Source: Castellaniella sp049651205 (GTDB taxonomy: Bacteria > Pseudomonadota > Gammaproteobacteria > Burkholderiales > Burkholderiaceae_B). From it: a stretch of DNA of 64,000 nt. How positions within the stretch are numbered: the stretch's first letter is position 1; each line of letters begins with the position of its first letter. The position numbers were made by a program, and so were the translations under genes. Location: assembly GCF_049651205.1 (NCBI RefSeq), contig NZ_JBASBR010000013.1:62001-126000 (forward strand), given 5' to 3'. Shown here one piece after another: positions 52,907-62,102 of this stretch. The notes under the pieces are model-generated. The model searched no databases. It worked only from the letters and a program-made list of their open reading frames with translations, and was not told the DNA's origin.

Positions 52907-53688
52907 AGCCATTTCAACGCATCGCCACACTGGGGCGCGCCTTCGTTAATCTGCTGATCAGCCTGGGCGGGTTTGCGCGCCTGTTCACAGCCATCCTTGC
53001 ACGCAGCAGCATCCTGTGGCGCCGGCCGCGCCTTACCTCCCAGCAAGTTCATTTCATCGGCAACCACTCCTTGCTGATCATTGGTGTATCTGGCCTTTTT
53101 GTCGGCTTTGTACTGGGCCTGCAAGGCTATTACACACTCAACCGCTACGGATCCGAAGAAGCCTTGGGGCTGCTGGTTGCACTCTCGCTCACCCGAGAGC
53201 TCGGGCCAGTAGTCACCGCACTGCTGTTTGCAGGCCGGGCAGGTACCTCGCTGACTGCAGAAATCGGCCTGATGAAAGCCGGAGAACAAATCGCCGCCAT
53301 GGAAGTCATGGCTGTCGACCCTATCCGCCGCGTCCTAGTGCCCCGATTCTGGGGTGGCGTCATCGCCATGCCGATTCTGGCCGCTTTCTTTTCGATGGTT
53401 GGTGTGCTGGGAGGCTGGTTTGTGGGTGTCGTCCTTATCGGCATCGACCCCGGCGCCTTTTGGTCACAAATGCAAGGCGGCGTCGATGTGGTCGACGATG
53501 TACTCAATGGGGTCATCAAAAGCCTGGTGTTTGGGGTGGTGGTGACGCTCATCGCCCTGCATCAGGGCTGGACATCCAAACCTACCCCCGAAGGCGTCTC
53601 GCGGGCCACCACCCGCACGGTAGTCAATGGCGCGCTGGCGGTACTGGGCCTCGATTTTCTGCTCACCGCACTGATGTTCGCGCACTAA
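52903..53688 (+). CDS. mlaE: Phospholipid-transport permease MlaE
   Basis: MlaE-type permease (261 aa) with about five or six transmembrane segments. ALLFAGRAGTSLTAEIGLMKAGEQIAAMEVM (read in parts) is the diagnostic family segment around residues 107–137. It is coupled to mlaF and followed by mlaD after 12 bp. Confidence 0.94.
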   Translation: MKPFQRIATLGRAFVNLLISLGGFARLFTAILARSSILWRRPRLTSQQVHFIGNHSLLIIGVSGLFVGFVLGLQGYYTLNRYGSEEALGLLVALSLTRELGPVVTALLFAGRAGTSLTAEIGLMKAGEQIAAMEVMAVDPIRRVLVPRFWGGVIAMPILAAFFSMVGVLGGWFVGVVLIGIDPGAFWSQMQGGVDVVDDVLNGVIKSLVFGVVVTLIALHQGWTSKPTPEGVSRATTRTVVNGALAVLGLDFLLTALMFAH

Positions 53689-53700
53689 GGAAACCTTTTC

Positions 53701-54204
53701 ATGACACGAGAAAAAACTGATTTCTGGGTCGGCCTGTTTATTTTGTTGGGCCTGATCGCGTTGGTGTTTCTGGCCCTGCGTGCCGGCAACATGAGCTCAT
53801 TTTCTTTTGCGCCCACCTACCGGGTGCAGGCTTACTTCGACAACGTCGGCAGCCTGAAAGTACGGGCGCCTGTAAAAAGCAGCGGGGTTGTGGTGGGCCG
53901 GGTAGCGTCCATCGGCTTTGACAACCAACGCTTCCAGGCCAGCGTCCAGCTTGATCTCGAACAGCAATACACGTTCCCCACCGACTCCTCCGTGTCCATC
54001 CTTACCTCGGGCCTGCTGGGCGAGCAATACATCGGCGTGACCCCAGGGGGCGAAGACAAAACCTTGGCTGATGGCGGCATCATCAAGTTCACACAGTCTG
54101 CTGTCGTCCTCGAGGATCTCATCAGCAAATTCCTGTACAACTCAGCCGAAAAAGAAGGCTCAGCCGCTGCACCAGGATCCGCATCAGGCAGCGTAGCGCA
54201 CTGA
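53701..54204 (+). CDS. mlaD: MCE-domain protein MlaD
   Basis: Substrate-binding MCE protein (167 aa) with one N-terminal transmembrane helix (about residues 9–27), TDFWVGLFILLGLIALVFLAL. A single periplasmic MCE domain containing VRAPVKSSGVVVGRV and LLGEQYIGVTPGG follows. In E. coli it forms a hexamer above MlaE. The C-terminal ~20 residues are Ala/Ser/Gly-rich. Confidence 0.93.
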   Translation: MTREKTDFWVGLFILLGLIALVFLALRAGNMSSFSFAPTYRVQAYFDNVGSLKVRAPVKSSGVVVGRVASIGFDNQRFQASVQLDLEQQYTFPTDSSVSILTSGLLGEQYIGVTPGGEDKTLADGGIIKFTQSAVVLEDLISKFLYNSAEKEGSAAAPGSASGSVAH

Positions 54205-54303
54205 TCCGCCACACATCCGCAGCCACACCGCACAAATGGGTACGGAGGTTACAATGCGCATCATATTTTGTCTCAGGCCTCACGACCCGGCTCGCCGCTT
54301 ACC

Positions 54304-55146
54304 ATGAAACTCACTGCCACCTCTACCCGCGCCCGGCATGCCCGCTGGATACGACCCATACTCGCTGTCACCACAGCGGCCCTGGTGGCTGGCTGCGCAC
54401 AGGTTCCCAACCCGTCACCCAACGATCCCTGGGAATCCTACAACCGCAGCATGTACAGCTTCAATGATGCGGTCGACCGCGCTGTCCTGAAGCCCATTGC
54501 CACTGGCTACGAAACCATCACTCCCCGGCCCGTGCGCACCTGTGTGCATAATGTGTTCAGCAACCTGGGTGACGTCTGGTCTGGCATCAACAGCCTGCTG
54601 CAGGGCCGTGGCCGCGATTTTGTCGACACTTTCGGCCGCATCTTGTTTAACTCTACCGTTGGCCTTGGCGGCTGTATCGATGTCGCCAGCATGCACGGCG
54701 CCCGCAAGATCCCCAACGACTTCGGCATGACACTGGGCGTGTGGGGTTTTGGCCAAGGGCCCTATTTTGTGCTGCCTTTCTTTGGCGCCAGCACCGTACG
54801 TGACGGCGTGGGCACCGCGGTAACATTAGCCGCGCCGGTTACTCCCACCGCAGCCGTATTCGCCATCGACAATATCCCGGTGCGCAACTCAATTCTCGGG
54901 CTATACATCGTCGACACCCGAGCCAACCTGCTTGAAGCCGGCCGCCTGGTCGATCAGATCGCCCTGGATAAATACAGTTTCATCCGCGATGCCTATTTGC
55001 AACGTCGTAAGGCTATGCTGGATAGCAGAGAGAACAGTCAGCACGCCAGCACCCAGGACACCCTGGACGGCGCCGGCCAGCCGGCTGCTCATCCCTCTGA
55101 TAACCTGCCGGTCTACGACGACCCAGAAGCAGCCCCCAGCAACTAA
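54304..55146 (+). CDS. mlaA: Outer-membrane lipid asymmetry lipoprotein MlaA (VacJ)
   Basis: Outer-membrane lipoprotein (280 aa) that removes mislocalised phospholipids from the outer leaflet. The lipobox LVAGC places the lipidated cysteine at residue 31, and NDPWESYNRSMYSFNDAVDR begins the conserved domain. The ATG at 54304 is preferred because it gives a normal signal peptide. The C-terminal tail is low-complexity. It lies between mlaD and mlaC, as in other Burkholderiales. Confidence 0.94.
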   Translation: MKLTATSTRARHARWIRPILAVTTAALVAGCAQVPNPSPNDPWESYNRSMYSFNDAVDRAVLKPIATGYETITPRPVRTCVHNVFSNLGDVWSGINSLLQGRGRDFVDTFGRILFNSTVGLGGCIDVASMHGARKIPNDFGMTLGVWGFGQGPYFVLPFFGASTVRDGVGTAVTLAAPVTPTAAVFAIDNIPVRNSILGLYIVDTRANLLEAGRLVDQIALDKYSFIRDAYLQRRKAMLDSRENSQHASTQDTLDGAGQPAAHPSDNLPVYDDPEAAPSN

Positions 55147-55158
55147 GGGTCTGGTGCG

Positions 55159-55189
55159 GGATGGCCGCCCTTCCTCGGGCAGGCCATCC
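55159..55189 (+). terminator. GC-rich hairpin between mlaA and mlaC
   Basis: GGATGGCC (55159–55166) pairs with GGCCATCC (55182–55189), with an inner GCCC/GGGC stem. There is no T-tract, so it may attenuate, stabilise or process the mla transcript rather than end it. Confidence 0.5.
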
Positions 55190-55239
55190 GTCAAACCAAC
55201 CAGACAGCCAACACACCGGCGACCCCAGGAGCACGCACT

Positions 55240-55890
55240 ATGCAGTCATTGTTTTTGAATAAATTTCGTCTTTTCTTTCAGTCTTGCCTGCTGGCCTGCA
55301 CCCTGGCCTTGTGCATCACGCCAGCCGCCCAGGCCCAACACACGGTTGATCCAAAAGCCGCCCCCAATGTATTTCTGGGCGCCGTGGCCAACAACATGCT
55401 TGAGGCCGTCAAGGCCAACCCCAAGGCACTCGGTGGCGACGTCGGCGAGATCACCGCACTGGTGCGCCAGTATGCCCTGCCCTATGTCGACATGAACAAA
55501 ACCACCCGCCTGGCAGCCGGCCGCCACTGGCGTCAGGCATCCGATGCTCAAAAAGAGGCGCTGGTCAAAGCCTTTACCGGCACCCTCATCCGCACCTACA
55601 GCGGCGCCTTTACGCGCGTTACCCCCGACACCACCATCGATGTTGCGCCGTTTCGAGGTGACCCCAACGCAGACGACGCAGTCGTACGCACCTCGGTTTC
55701 GCAACCCAACAGCAGCCCCATCGGCGTGGATTATCGCCTTGAACAAACCGACGCCGGCTGGAAAGTCTACGACCTCAACGTCGAAGGTATCTGGCTGATC
55801 CAAAACTATCGCAATCAGTTCTCCCAGGAAATCGGCCGCAACGGCATCGACGGGCTGATCAAGGCGCTTAACGCCAAAAGCGCGCAATAA
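55240..55890 (+). CDS. mlaC: Periplasmic phospholipid-binding protein MlaC
   Basis: Soluble lipid shuttle (216 aa) between MlaA and MlaFEDB. A signal peptide ends about AQA-QH (residue 32). The mature domain contains YALPYVDMNKTTRLAAGRHWR and the C-terminal IWLIQNYRNQFSQEIGRNGIDGLIKAL of the Ttg2D/MlaC family. It is the last mla gene here; no STAS protein follows. Confidence 0.94.
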   Translation: MQSLFLNKFRLFFQSCLLACTLALCITPAAQAQHTVDPKAAPNVFLGAVANNMLEAVKANPKALGGDVGEITALVRQYALPYVDMNKTTRLAAGRHWRQASDAQKEALVKAFTGTLIRTYSGAFTRVTPDTTIDVAPFRGDPNADDAVVRTSVSQPNSSPIGVDYRLEQTDAGWKVYDLNVEGIWLIQNYRNQFSQEIGRNGIDGLIKALNAKSAQ

Positions 55891-56248
55891 ATCCAGATAA
55901 ATCGACCCCGGGCAAACCAAAGCGGTCACTCGACAATCGTTTTGGTACCCGATCAGCAATCGCCCCATCCGTAGTCAGCCAGCTGATCAGCCAACGAACG
56001 GCCGCCCTTCACCACCGCAGCATATCGCCCACACACCCAGCGGGGTGAGGCAGTGGCGGGCTGCACGTGCCCATTGGCAGGCGCCGGCGGCTTCCGAAGG
56101 GAAGCGGGGGGTGTCGGCCCGCGCTGTCCGAGGATCGCGCAGCGAGCCGATTTCGCGGGCCCACACATCACCCAGGCAACCAAGCCTTCTTGACCCCTCA
56201 CACAGCCTATAATGGCGAATTGCGCCCTTCTCGGCCCAAGCATCCACC
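55891..56248. other. Gap between mlaC and the ABC exporter; no mlaB found
   Basis: This 358-bp GC-rich stretch lies where related genomes often carry mlaB (STAS domain). All three plus-strand frames hit stops early (55900, 55972, 56047). A minus-strand frame reaching 55953 (ending GRYAAVVKGGRSLADQLADY…) has no recognised domain and would start inside the next gene. I see no RNA gene with confidence. Confidence 0.55.
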
Positions 56249-57040
56249 ATGCCCGCACTAGATCTTCAAAATATCTCCAAAACCTACGCCCCGCCGCCGC
56301 GATCCTTGCGTGATCGCTTATCTGGGCGCCCTGCGTCACCTGGCTTTCAAGCGCTCACTGACGTCAACCTCAGTGTCGACCACGGTGAATTCTTTGGCCT
56401 GCTGGGCCCCAACGGCGCCGGTAAAACCACGTTAATTTCCATTCTGGCCGGCCTCGCCCACGCCACCCAGGGCACTGCAAGCGTCTGCGGCTACGACGTC
56501 GTCCAGGACTTCCGCAAGGCACGCCAATCCCTGGGCGTTGTCCCCCAGGAAATCGTCTACGATCCCTTTTTCACCATCCGTGAAACCCTACGCTTGCAAT
56601 CCGGCTACTTTGGCCTGCGCAACAACGACAACTGGATCGACGAAATCCTCGACAACCTTGGTTTGTTGGACAAAGCCGACACCAATATGCGTGCCCTTTC
56701 AGGGGGAATGAAACGTCGCGTGCTGGTTGCCCAGGCGCTGGTTCACCGCCCTCCCGTCATCATTCTTGACGAGCCCACCGCCGGCGTCGACGTCGATCTC
56801 CGCCGCACCCTCTGGGACTTCATCACCCGCCTCAACCAGGCCGGCCACACCATTTTGCTGACTACCCACTACCTCGAAGAAGCCGAAGCGCTGTGCGGGC
56901 GCGTTGCCATGCTTAAAGCGGGCCACATTGTTGCCCTCGACACCACCCAGGCCCTCATGGCCCGCTTCGGTGGCACCGACCTCGAAGACGCCTTCGTGCA
57001 CATCATGCACGACGACTCCCTGCTGGAGGCCGAGCTATGA
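56249..57040 (+). CDS. ABC exporter ATPase (YadG-like)
   Basis: ATPase (263 aa) of an ABC-2 type exporter. Walker A GPNGAGKTT, signature LSGGMKRRVLVAQAL and Walker B VIILDEPTAGVDVD are visible. The sequence resembles YadG/NodI-type ATPases. It overlaps its permease gene by 4 bp. Substrate is not known; conserved position before bolA-murA suggests an envelope role. Confidence 0.88.
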   Translation: MPALDLQNISKTYAPPPRSLRDRLSGRPASPGFQALTDVNLSVDHGEFFGLLGPNGAGKTTLISILAGLAHATQGTASVCGYDVVQDFRKARQSLGVVPQEIVYDPFFTIRETLRLQSGYFGLRNNDNWIDEILDNLGLLDKADTNMRALSGGMKRRVLVAQALVHRPPVIILDEPTAGVDVDLRRTLWDFITRLNQAGHTILLTTHYLEEAEALCGRVAMLKAGHIVALDTTQALMARFGGTDLEDAFVHIMHDDSLLEAEL

Positions 57041-57828
57041 TCCGACCCGTTGCCCAGACACGTCCGGTAATGGGTTCCGGATTCCCGACGCTGCTGCACA
57101 AAGAGCTCATGCGCTTCTGGAAAGTCGGTACACAAACCATCGCCGCACCGGTTGTTACTGCGCTGCTTTACCTGCTGATTTTCTCTCACGTCCTTGAAGA
57201 CCGCGTCCAGGTGTACGGCAGCCTGTCATACACCGCGTTCCTGATCCCCGGTCTGATGATGATGAGCATGCTGCAAAACAGCTTTGCCAATCCATCCTCA
57301 TCCCTCATCCAAAGCCGCATCACAGGCAACCTTATCTTTGTGCTGTTGCCGCCATTCTCGTACCGCCAGATCTTCATGGCGTACCTGGTGGCAGCCGTGG
57401 TCCGCGGCCTGTGTGTCGGCGCCTGTATTTGGCTGGTGGCCCTGTTCTTCATCCCGTTACCTGTCAGTTCACCTGCCTGGCTGCTGGTTTTCGCCGTGCT
57501 GTCGTGCTGGATTCTGGGCACACTGGGCCTGGTTGCAGGCCTGTGGTCCGAGAAATTCGATCAGCTCGCCGCCTTTCAAAATTTCCTGATCGTCCCCGCC
57601 ACCTTTTTGTCCGGGGTTTTCTACTCCATCCACAGCCTGCCGCCATTCTGGCAGGCCGTCTCCCGATGGAATCCCGTGTTCTACATGATCGACGGATTCC
57701 GCTACGGGTTTTTCAGTGTTTCCGACGTATCCCCGTGGCACGGGCTGGCGGTTGTTCTGGCCGTCGCCCTTGCCCTCAGCCTGTTTGCCCTGCGCCTGCT
57801 GGCCCGCGGCTACAAACTACGGAGCTAA
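57037..57828 (+). CDS. ABC-2 type permease (YadH-like)
   Basis: Membrane subunit (263 aa) with six hydrophobic segments and the ABC-2 family pattern SYTAFLIPGLMMMSMLQNSF and VPATFLSGVFYSIHSLPPFW. Coupled to the preceding ATPase by ATGA overlap. It is followed 4 bp later by the BolA-type gene. Confidence 0.9.
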   Translation: MIRPVAQTRPVMGSGFPTLLHKELMRFWKVGTQTIAAPVVTALLYLLIFSHVLEDRVQVYGSLSYTAFLIPGLMMMSMLQNSFANPSSSLIQSRITGNLIFVLLPPFSYRQIFMAYLVAAVVRGLCVGACIWLVALFFIPLPVSSPAWLLVFAVLSCWILGTLGLVAGLWSEKFDQLAAFQNFLIVPATFLSGVFYSIHSLPPFWQAVSRWNPVFYMIDGFRYGFFSVSDVSPWHGLAVVLAVALALSLFALRLLARGYKLRS

Positions 57829-57832
57829 CCTC

Positions 57833-58084
57833 ATGCAGCCGACCCCCGATATCGTCCGCCAATACATTGCCGAACACCTCGACTGCGAACATCTCGAAGT
57901 CTATGGTGATGGCGCCCACTTTGAAGCCCTGATCGTCAGCAAAGCCTTCGAAGGCCAAAATACCCTGGCGCGCCACCGCACCGTTTATCAGGCACTGGGC
58001 GATCGCATGCGTGCTGAAATCCACGCTCTCTCGATGCGCAACCTGACACCAGCCGAATACAACGACAGCAAAGCCAATGGATAA
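57833..58084 (+). CDS. ibaG: BolA-family protein (IbaG-like)
   Basis: An 83-aa BolA/IbaG domain protein, a partner of monothiol glutaredoxins in Fe-S handling. The core reads LEVYGDGAHFEALIVSKAFEGQNTLARHRTVYQAL. The start at 57833 (MQPTPDIVRQY) gives the normal length. The last 8 bp overlap murA, as in the conserved yrbA-murA arrangement. Confidence 0.9.
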   Translation: MQPTPDIVRQYIAEHLDCEHLEVYGDGAHFEALIVSKAFEGQNTLARHRTVYQALGDRMRAEIHALSMRNLTPAEYNDSKANG

Positions 58085-59330
58085 ACTGCTGATCCAGGGC
58101 GGTCGGGCCCTGCAGGGCGAAGTCACCATTTCCGGGGCCAAAAATGCGGCGCTGCCTATTTTGTGCGCATCGCTGCTCACCGACGAGCCCCTTTTGCTGG
58201 GCAATGTTCCCGCCCTGCGTGACATCGGCACCACCCTGATGCTGCTCGAGCGCATGGGTGTCACCACCACACGCCCCGGGCCAGAGCAAGTGTCACTCGA
58301 CGCCGCCCATATCCACAGCCAGGAAGCCCCCTACGAGCTCGTCAAGACGATGCGTGCCTCGATCCTGGTGCTGGGCCCCCTGCTGGCCCGTTTTGGCCAG
58401 GCACGCGTCAGTTTGCCTGGCGGTTGCGCCATCGGCCAGCGGCCCGTAGACCAGCACATCAAGGGTCTGGCGGCCATGGGCGCCAGTATCCACATCGATC
58501 ACGGCTTTGTCGTTGCGCAAGCCTCACGCCTGAAAGGCGCCAACATCCTTACCGATATGGTTACCGTCACCGGCACAGAAAACCTGCTGATGGCAGCCAC
58601 CCTGGCCGAAGGCAGAACCGTGCTTGAAAACGCCGCCTGCGAACCCGAAGTCGTGGATCTGGCTCGGGTACTGATCGCCATGGGCGCCCACATCGAAGGG
58701 CACGGCACCGACCGCATCATCATCGAGGGTGTTGATCGCCTGCACGGCGCACAACACCAGATCGTGCCCGACCGCATCGAAGCCGGCACTTTTCTGTGTG
58801 CCGTGGCTGCCACCGGGGGTGACATCACCTTGCGCGGCGTGGCGCCCGACACGCTCGGCGCAGTACTCGACAAACTGCGCGACACAGGCCTGGAAATCAC
58901 TCTCGGAGACAACTGGATCCGTGCCCGCATGTCTGGCCGCCCCCGTGCCACAGGCTTTCGCACCAGCGAGTACCCTGGGTTTCCCACCGACATGCAAGCG
59001 CAGCTGATGGCCCTCAACACCTTGTCCGAAGGCACCGCAGTCATCACCGAAAACATCTTCGAAAACCGCTTCATGCACGTACAGGAGCTTTGCCGTATGG
59101 GCGCGGACATCGAAATCGATGGCCACACCGCCATTGTGCAGGGACAAGCCAAACTGCTGGGTGCAACCGTCATGGCAACAGACCTCCGCGCATCAGCCAG
59201 TCTGGTCATCGCAGGGCTGGCTGCACAAGGTGAAACCACCGTCGAGCGCATCTATCACCTGGATCGCGGCTACGAACACATGGAGCACAAGCTTCAGGCG
59301 CTGGGCGCCAACATTCAACGTATTCAATAG
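58077..59330 (+). CDS. murA: UDP-N-acetylglucosamine 1-carboxyvinyltransferase
   Basis: First committed peptidoglycan enzyme (417 aa), transferring enolpyruvate to UDP-GlcNAc; the target of fosfomycin. The catalytic cysteine is Cys117 in LPGGCAIGQRPVDQH, so fosfomycin sensitivity is expected at this residue. The N-terminal GAKNAALPIL is also typical. It overlaps ibaG by 8 bp and is followed 7 bp later by hisG. Confidence 0.97.
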   Translation: MDKLLIQGGRALQGEVTISGAKNAALPILCASLLTDEPLLLGNVPALRDIGTTLMLLERMGVTTTRPGPEQVSLDAAHIHSQEAPYELVKTMRASILVLGPLLARFGQARVSLPGGCAIGQRPVDQHIKGLAAMGASIHIDHGFVVAQASRLKGANILTDMVTVTGTENLLMAATLAEGRTVLENAACEPEVVDLARVLIAMGAHIEGHGTDRIIIEGVDRLHGAQHQIVPDRIEAGTFLCAVAATGGDITLRGVAPDTLGAVLDKLRDTGLEITLGDNWIRARMSGRPRATGFRTSEYPGFPTDMQAQLMALNTLSEGTAVITENIFENRFMHVQELCRMGADIEIDGHTAIVQGQAKLLGATVMATDLRASASLVIAGLAAQGETTVERIYHLDRGYEHMEHKLQALGANIQRIQ

Positions 59331-59337
59331 GCATCCC

Positions 59338-60003
59338 ATGGCACTTGCACCCCTTACGCTGGCTTTATCCAAAGGCCGCATCTTCGAAGAAACCTTGCCG
59401 CTGCTGGCCGCTGCCGGCGTGGGCGTGCCCGAAAACCCCGAAACCTCCCGCAAACTGATCCTGCCCACCGACTCCGCCAACCTGCGCATCATCATCGTGC
59501 GCGCTTCGGATGTCCCCACCTATGTTCAGTACGGCGCGGCCGACTTCGGCATTGCAGGCAAGGATGTGCTGTACGAGCACATGGCCCAGCACCCGGGCGG
59601 CCTGTACCAGCCCACCGATCTCAACATTGCCCGCTGCCGGCTGTGTGTAGCTGCGCCTGAGGGCTTCGACTACCAGGCAGCCGTACGTCAGGGCTCACGT
59701 CTGCGCATCGCCACCAAATATGTGCGCGCCGCACGCGAACACTTCGCCACCAAAGGTGTGCACGTCGACATCATCAAACTGTATGGCTCAATGGAGCTCG
59801 CGCCGCTGGTGGGCCTGGCCGACGCGATCGTCGACCTTGTCTCCTCAGGCGGCACACTGCGCGCCAACCATCTGGTCGAAGTCGAAGAAATCCGCCAGAT
59901 TTCCTCGCGATTGATCGTCAATCAGGCGGCTCTCAAAATGCAGGGAGCACGGCTGCAGCCCTTCCTGGATGCATTTGCCCAGGCCTCTACACAGATGGCG
60001 TAA
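59338..60003 (+). CDS. hisG: ATP phosphoribosyltransferase, short form
   Basis: First enzyme of histidine synthesis. At 221 aa it lacks the C-terminal regulatory domain, so it belongs to the short HisG class that needs the HisZ subunit. No hisZ gene is in the window. LALSKGRIFEETLPLL, GAADFGIAGKD and VDLVSSGGTLRAN are typical. The start at 59338 lies 7 bp after the murA stop. Confidence 0.96.
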   Translation: MALAPLTLALSKGRIFEETLPLLAAAGVGVPENPETSRKLILPTDSANLRIIIVRASDVPTYVQYGAADFGIAGKDVLYEHMAQHPGGLYQPTDLNIARCRLCVAAPEGFDYQAAVRQGSRLRIATKYVRAAREHFATKGVHVDIIKLYGSMELAPLVGLADAIVDLVSSGGTLRANHLVEVEEIRQISSRLIVNQAALKMQGARLQPFLDAFAQASTQMA

Positions 60004-60110
60004 GCCGGCACACAGCAACCCGGCATCGACTTTGCCGTGCCAAACCAAGGCCTTGCGCCCCAGCCCGCAGCAAATTCGGTAAGATAAGCCTTTACACCCC
60101 TGTTGCTGTC

Positions 60111-61418
60111 ATGTCTCTCATCAACCGTCTGGACACCCGTGCTACCGATTTCGACACGGCGCTTACCACTTTGCTGGCATACGATGCCTCGCAGGATGAC
60201 TCCATCGAAACCACGGTGCGCGATATCCTGAAAGACGTGCAAAGTCGTGGCGACGCGGCGGTGCTTGATTACACCCGGCGCTTCGACCACGTCAACGCCA
60301 ATACGCTGGCAGAGCTCGAAATCCCCCGCACACAATGGCTGGCAGCCCTGAACAACTTGCCCACCGACCAACGCGAGGCCCTTGAGGCCGCCGCGCAGCG
60401 GGTACGCGATTACCACAACCACCAACGCGCCGAAACCTGGACATACACCGAACCCGACGGCACGATGCTGGGCCAGCAGATCACCCCATTGGATCGCGTC
60501 GGGCTTTACGTGCCCGGAGGCAAGGCCGCCTATCCGTCCTCGGTGCTGATGAACGCCATCCCCGCCAAGGTGGCAGGCGTACCCGAACTCATCATGGTCA
60601 CCCCCACCCCCGGCGGCACGCGCAACCCCATTGTTCTGGCTGCGGCCGCCGTGGCGGGTGTCGATCGTGTTTTCGCCATGGGCGGCGCGCAAGCCGTCGC
60701 CGCACTGGCTTATGGCACTGCCTCGCTGGCGCCCGTGGATAAAATCGTTGGGCCAGGCAACGCCTATGTGGCAGCCGCCAAGCGCCGTGTCTTCGGCGTC
60801 GTGGGCATCGACATGATCGCCGGCCCCTCCGAGATCCTGATCCTGGCCGACGGCAGCACCCCGGCCGAGTGGCTCGCCATCGACCTCTTCTCCCAGGCAG
60901 AGCACGACGAACTCGCGCAGGCCATCTTGCTATGCCCCGACGCCGATTATCTGGATGCCGTCGAAGCTGCCATCGAGCGCCTGCTGCCCACCCAGCCTCG
61001 TGCCGACATCCTGCGCACCAGCCTGGCCAATCGTGGCGCCCTGATTCATACAGCCAGCCTTCAAGAGGCCTGCACGCTGGTCAACCGGATCGCGCCCGAG
61101 CACCTCGAAATCTCCACCGCAGACCCGCAGGCCCTGCTGCCGCAGATCCGTCATGCCGGGGCAATTTTCCTGGGTGCCTACAGCTCAGAATCTTTGGGCG
61201 ATTACTGCGCCGGGCCCAATCATGTATTGCCCACGGCCCGCACCGCCCGCTTTTCTTCGCCGCTGGGCGTGTATGATTTCCAGAAGCGCAGCAGCCTTAT
61301 TCAGGTATCCGCACAAGGGGCGCAAACCCTGGGCCGCATCGCAGCCACCCTGGCAACGGGCGAGGGTTTGCACGCCCACGCAGCCAGCGCCACTTTGCGC
61401 CTCAACCCTCCGGCATAA
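60111..61418 (+). CDS. hisD: Histidinol dehydrogenase
   Basis: Catalyses the last two oxidations from histidinol to histidine (435 aa, zinc enzyme). GLYVPGGKAAYPSSVLMNAIPAKVAGV (read in parts), DMIAGPSEILILAD and the zinc/catalytic QAEHDELAQAIL segment are present. Its 3' neighbour is hisB after only 39 bp, where hisC would be expected. Confidence 0.97.
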   Translation: MSLINRLDTRATDFDTALTTLLAYDASQDDSIETTVRDILKDVQSRGDAAVLDYTRRFDHVNANTLAELEIPRTQWLAALNNLPTDQREALEAAAQRVRDYHNHQRAETWTYTEPDGTMLGQQITPLDRVGLYVPGGKAAYPSSVLMNAIPAKVAGVPELIMVTPTPGGTRNPIVLAAAAVAGVDRVFAMGGAQAVAALAYGTASLAPVDKIVGPGNAYVAAAKRRVFGVVGIDMIAGPSEILILADGSTPAEWLAIDLFSQAEHDELAQAILLCPDADYLDAVEAAIERLLPTQPRADILRTSLANRGALIHTASLQEACTLVNRIAPEHLEISTADPQALLPQIRHAGAIFLGAYSSESLGDYCAGPNHVLPTARTARFSSPLGVYDFQKRSSLIQVSAQGAQTLGRIAATLATGEGLHAHAASATLRLNPPA

Positions 61419-61457
61419 GGCTGCCGGGCCCACCCCAGCACAGGACATCATTTCTCC

Positions 61458-62045
61458 ATGCGCACCGCCACCATCGAACGCAATACTCAGGAAACCCGCA
61501 TCCGGGTGTCCATCAATCTGGACGGCACTGGGTCTCGCACCCTCAATACCGGTGTGCCTTTTCTAGACCACATGCTCGACCAGATCGCCCGCCACGGGCT
61601 GTTCGATCTCGATATCCACTGCGACGGCGACACCCAGATTGATGACCATCACAGTGTTGAAGACGTTGGCATTACCCTGGGGCAGGCCTTTGCAGCCGCT
61701 GTTGGCAACAAGGCGGGGCTGCGCCGCTATGGGCACGCCTACGTACCCCTGGACGAAGCGCTCTCCCGGGTGGTCATCGACCTCTCCGGGCGCCCGGGCC
61801 TGTCTTATCACGTGCAATATGTGCGTGCCCGCATCGGCAGCTTCGATGTCGATCTCGCACGCGAGTTCTTCCAGGGGTTTGTCAATCACGCCCAGGCTAC
61901 CGTGCACATCGACAACCTGCGCGGTGAAAACGCCCACCATCAGTGTGAAACCATCTTCAAGGCCTTTGGCCGGGCACTGCGCATCGCCACCGAGGTCGAC
62001 CCTCGTGCCGGCAATGCCATCCCGTCCACAAAAGGGGCTCTGTAA
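61458..62045 (+). CDS. hisB: Imidazoleglycerol-phosphate dehydratase
   Basis: Monofunctional IGPD (195 aa) that makes imidazole-acetol phosphate. The manganese-binding motifs DDHHSVEDVGI and the C-terminal GENAHHQCETIFKAFGRAL are present. The phosphatase domain found in E. coli HisB is absent, so histidinol phosphatase must be encoded elsewhere. Confidence 0.97.
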   Translation: MRTATIERNTQETRIRVSINLDGTGSRTLNTGVPFLDHMLDQIARHGLFDLDIHCDGDTQIDDHHSVEDVGITLGQAFAAAVGNKAGLRRYGHAYVPLDEALSRVVIDLSGRPGLSYHVQYVRARIGSFDVDLAREFFQGFVNHAQATVHIDNLRGENAHHQCETIFKAFGRALRIATEVDPRAGNAIPSTKGAL

Positions 62046-62102
62046 GCCCGATATTTCATCTTTTGTCGTGTTCCCCAGGCACTTCCTCAGGATTTCTCCA
62101 TC

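Noticed and set aside
55953..56339. Minus-strand frame of 128 codons in the mlaC–exporter gap
   Set aside because: Its start lies inside the exporter ATPase gene, no ribosome site is seen and no domain is recognisable. Kept only as an open question in the mlaB finding.
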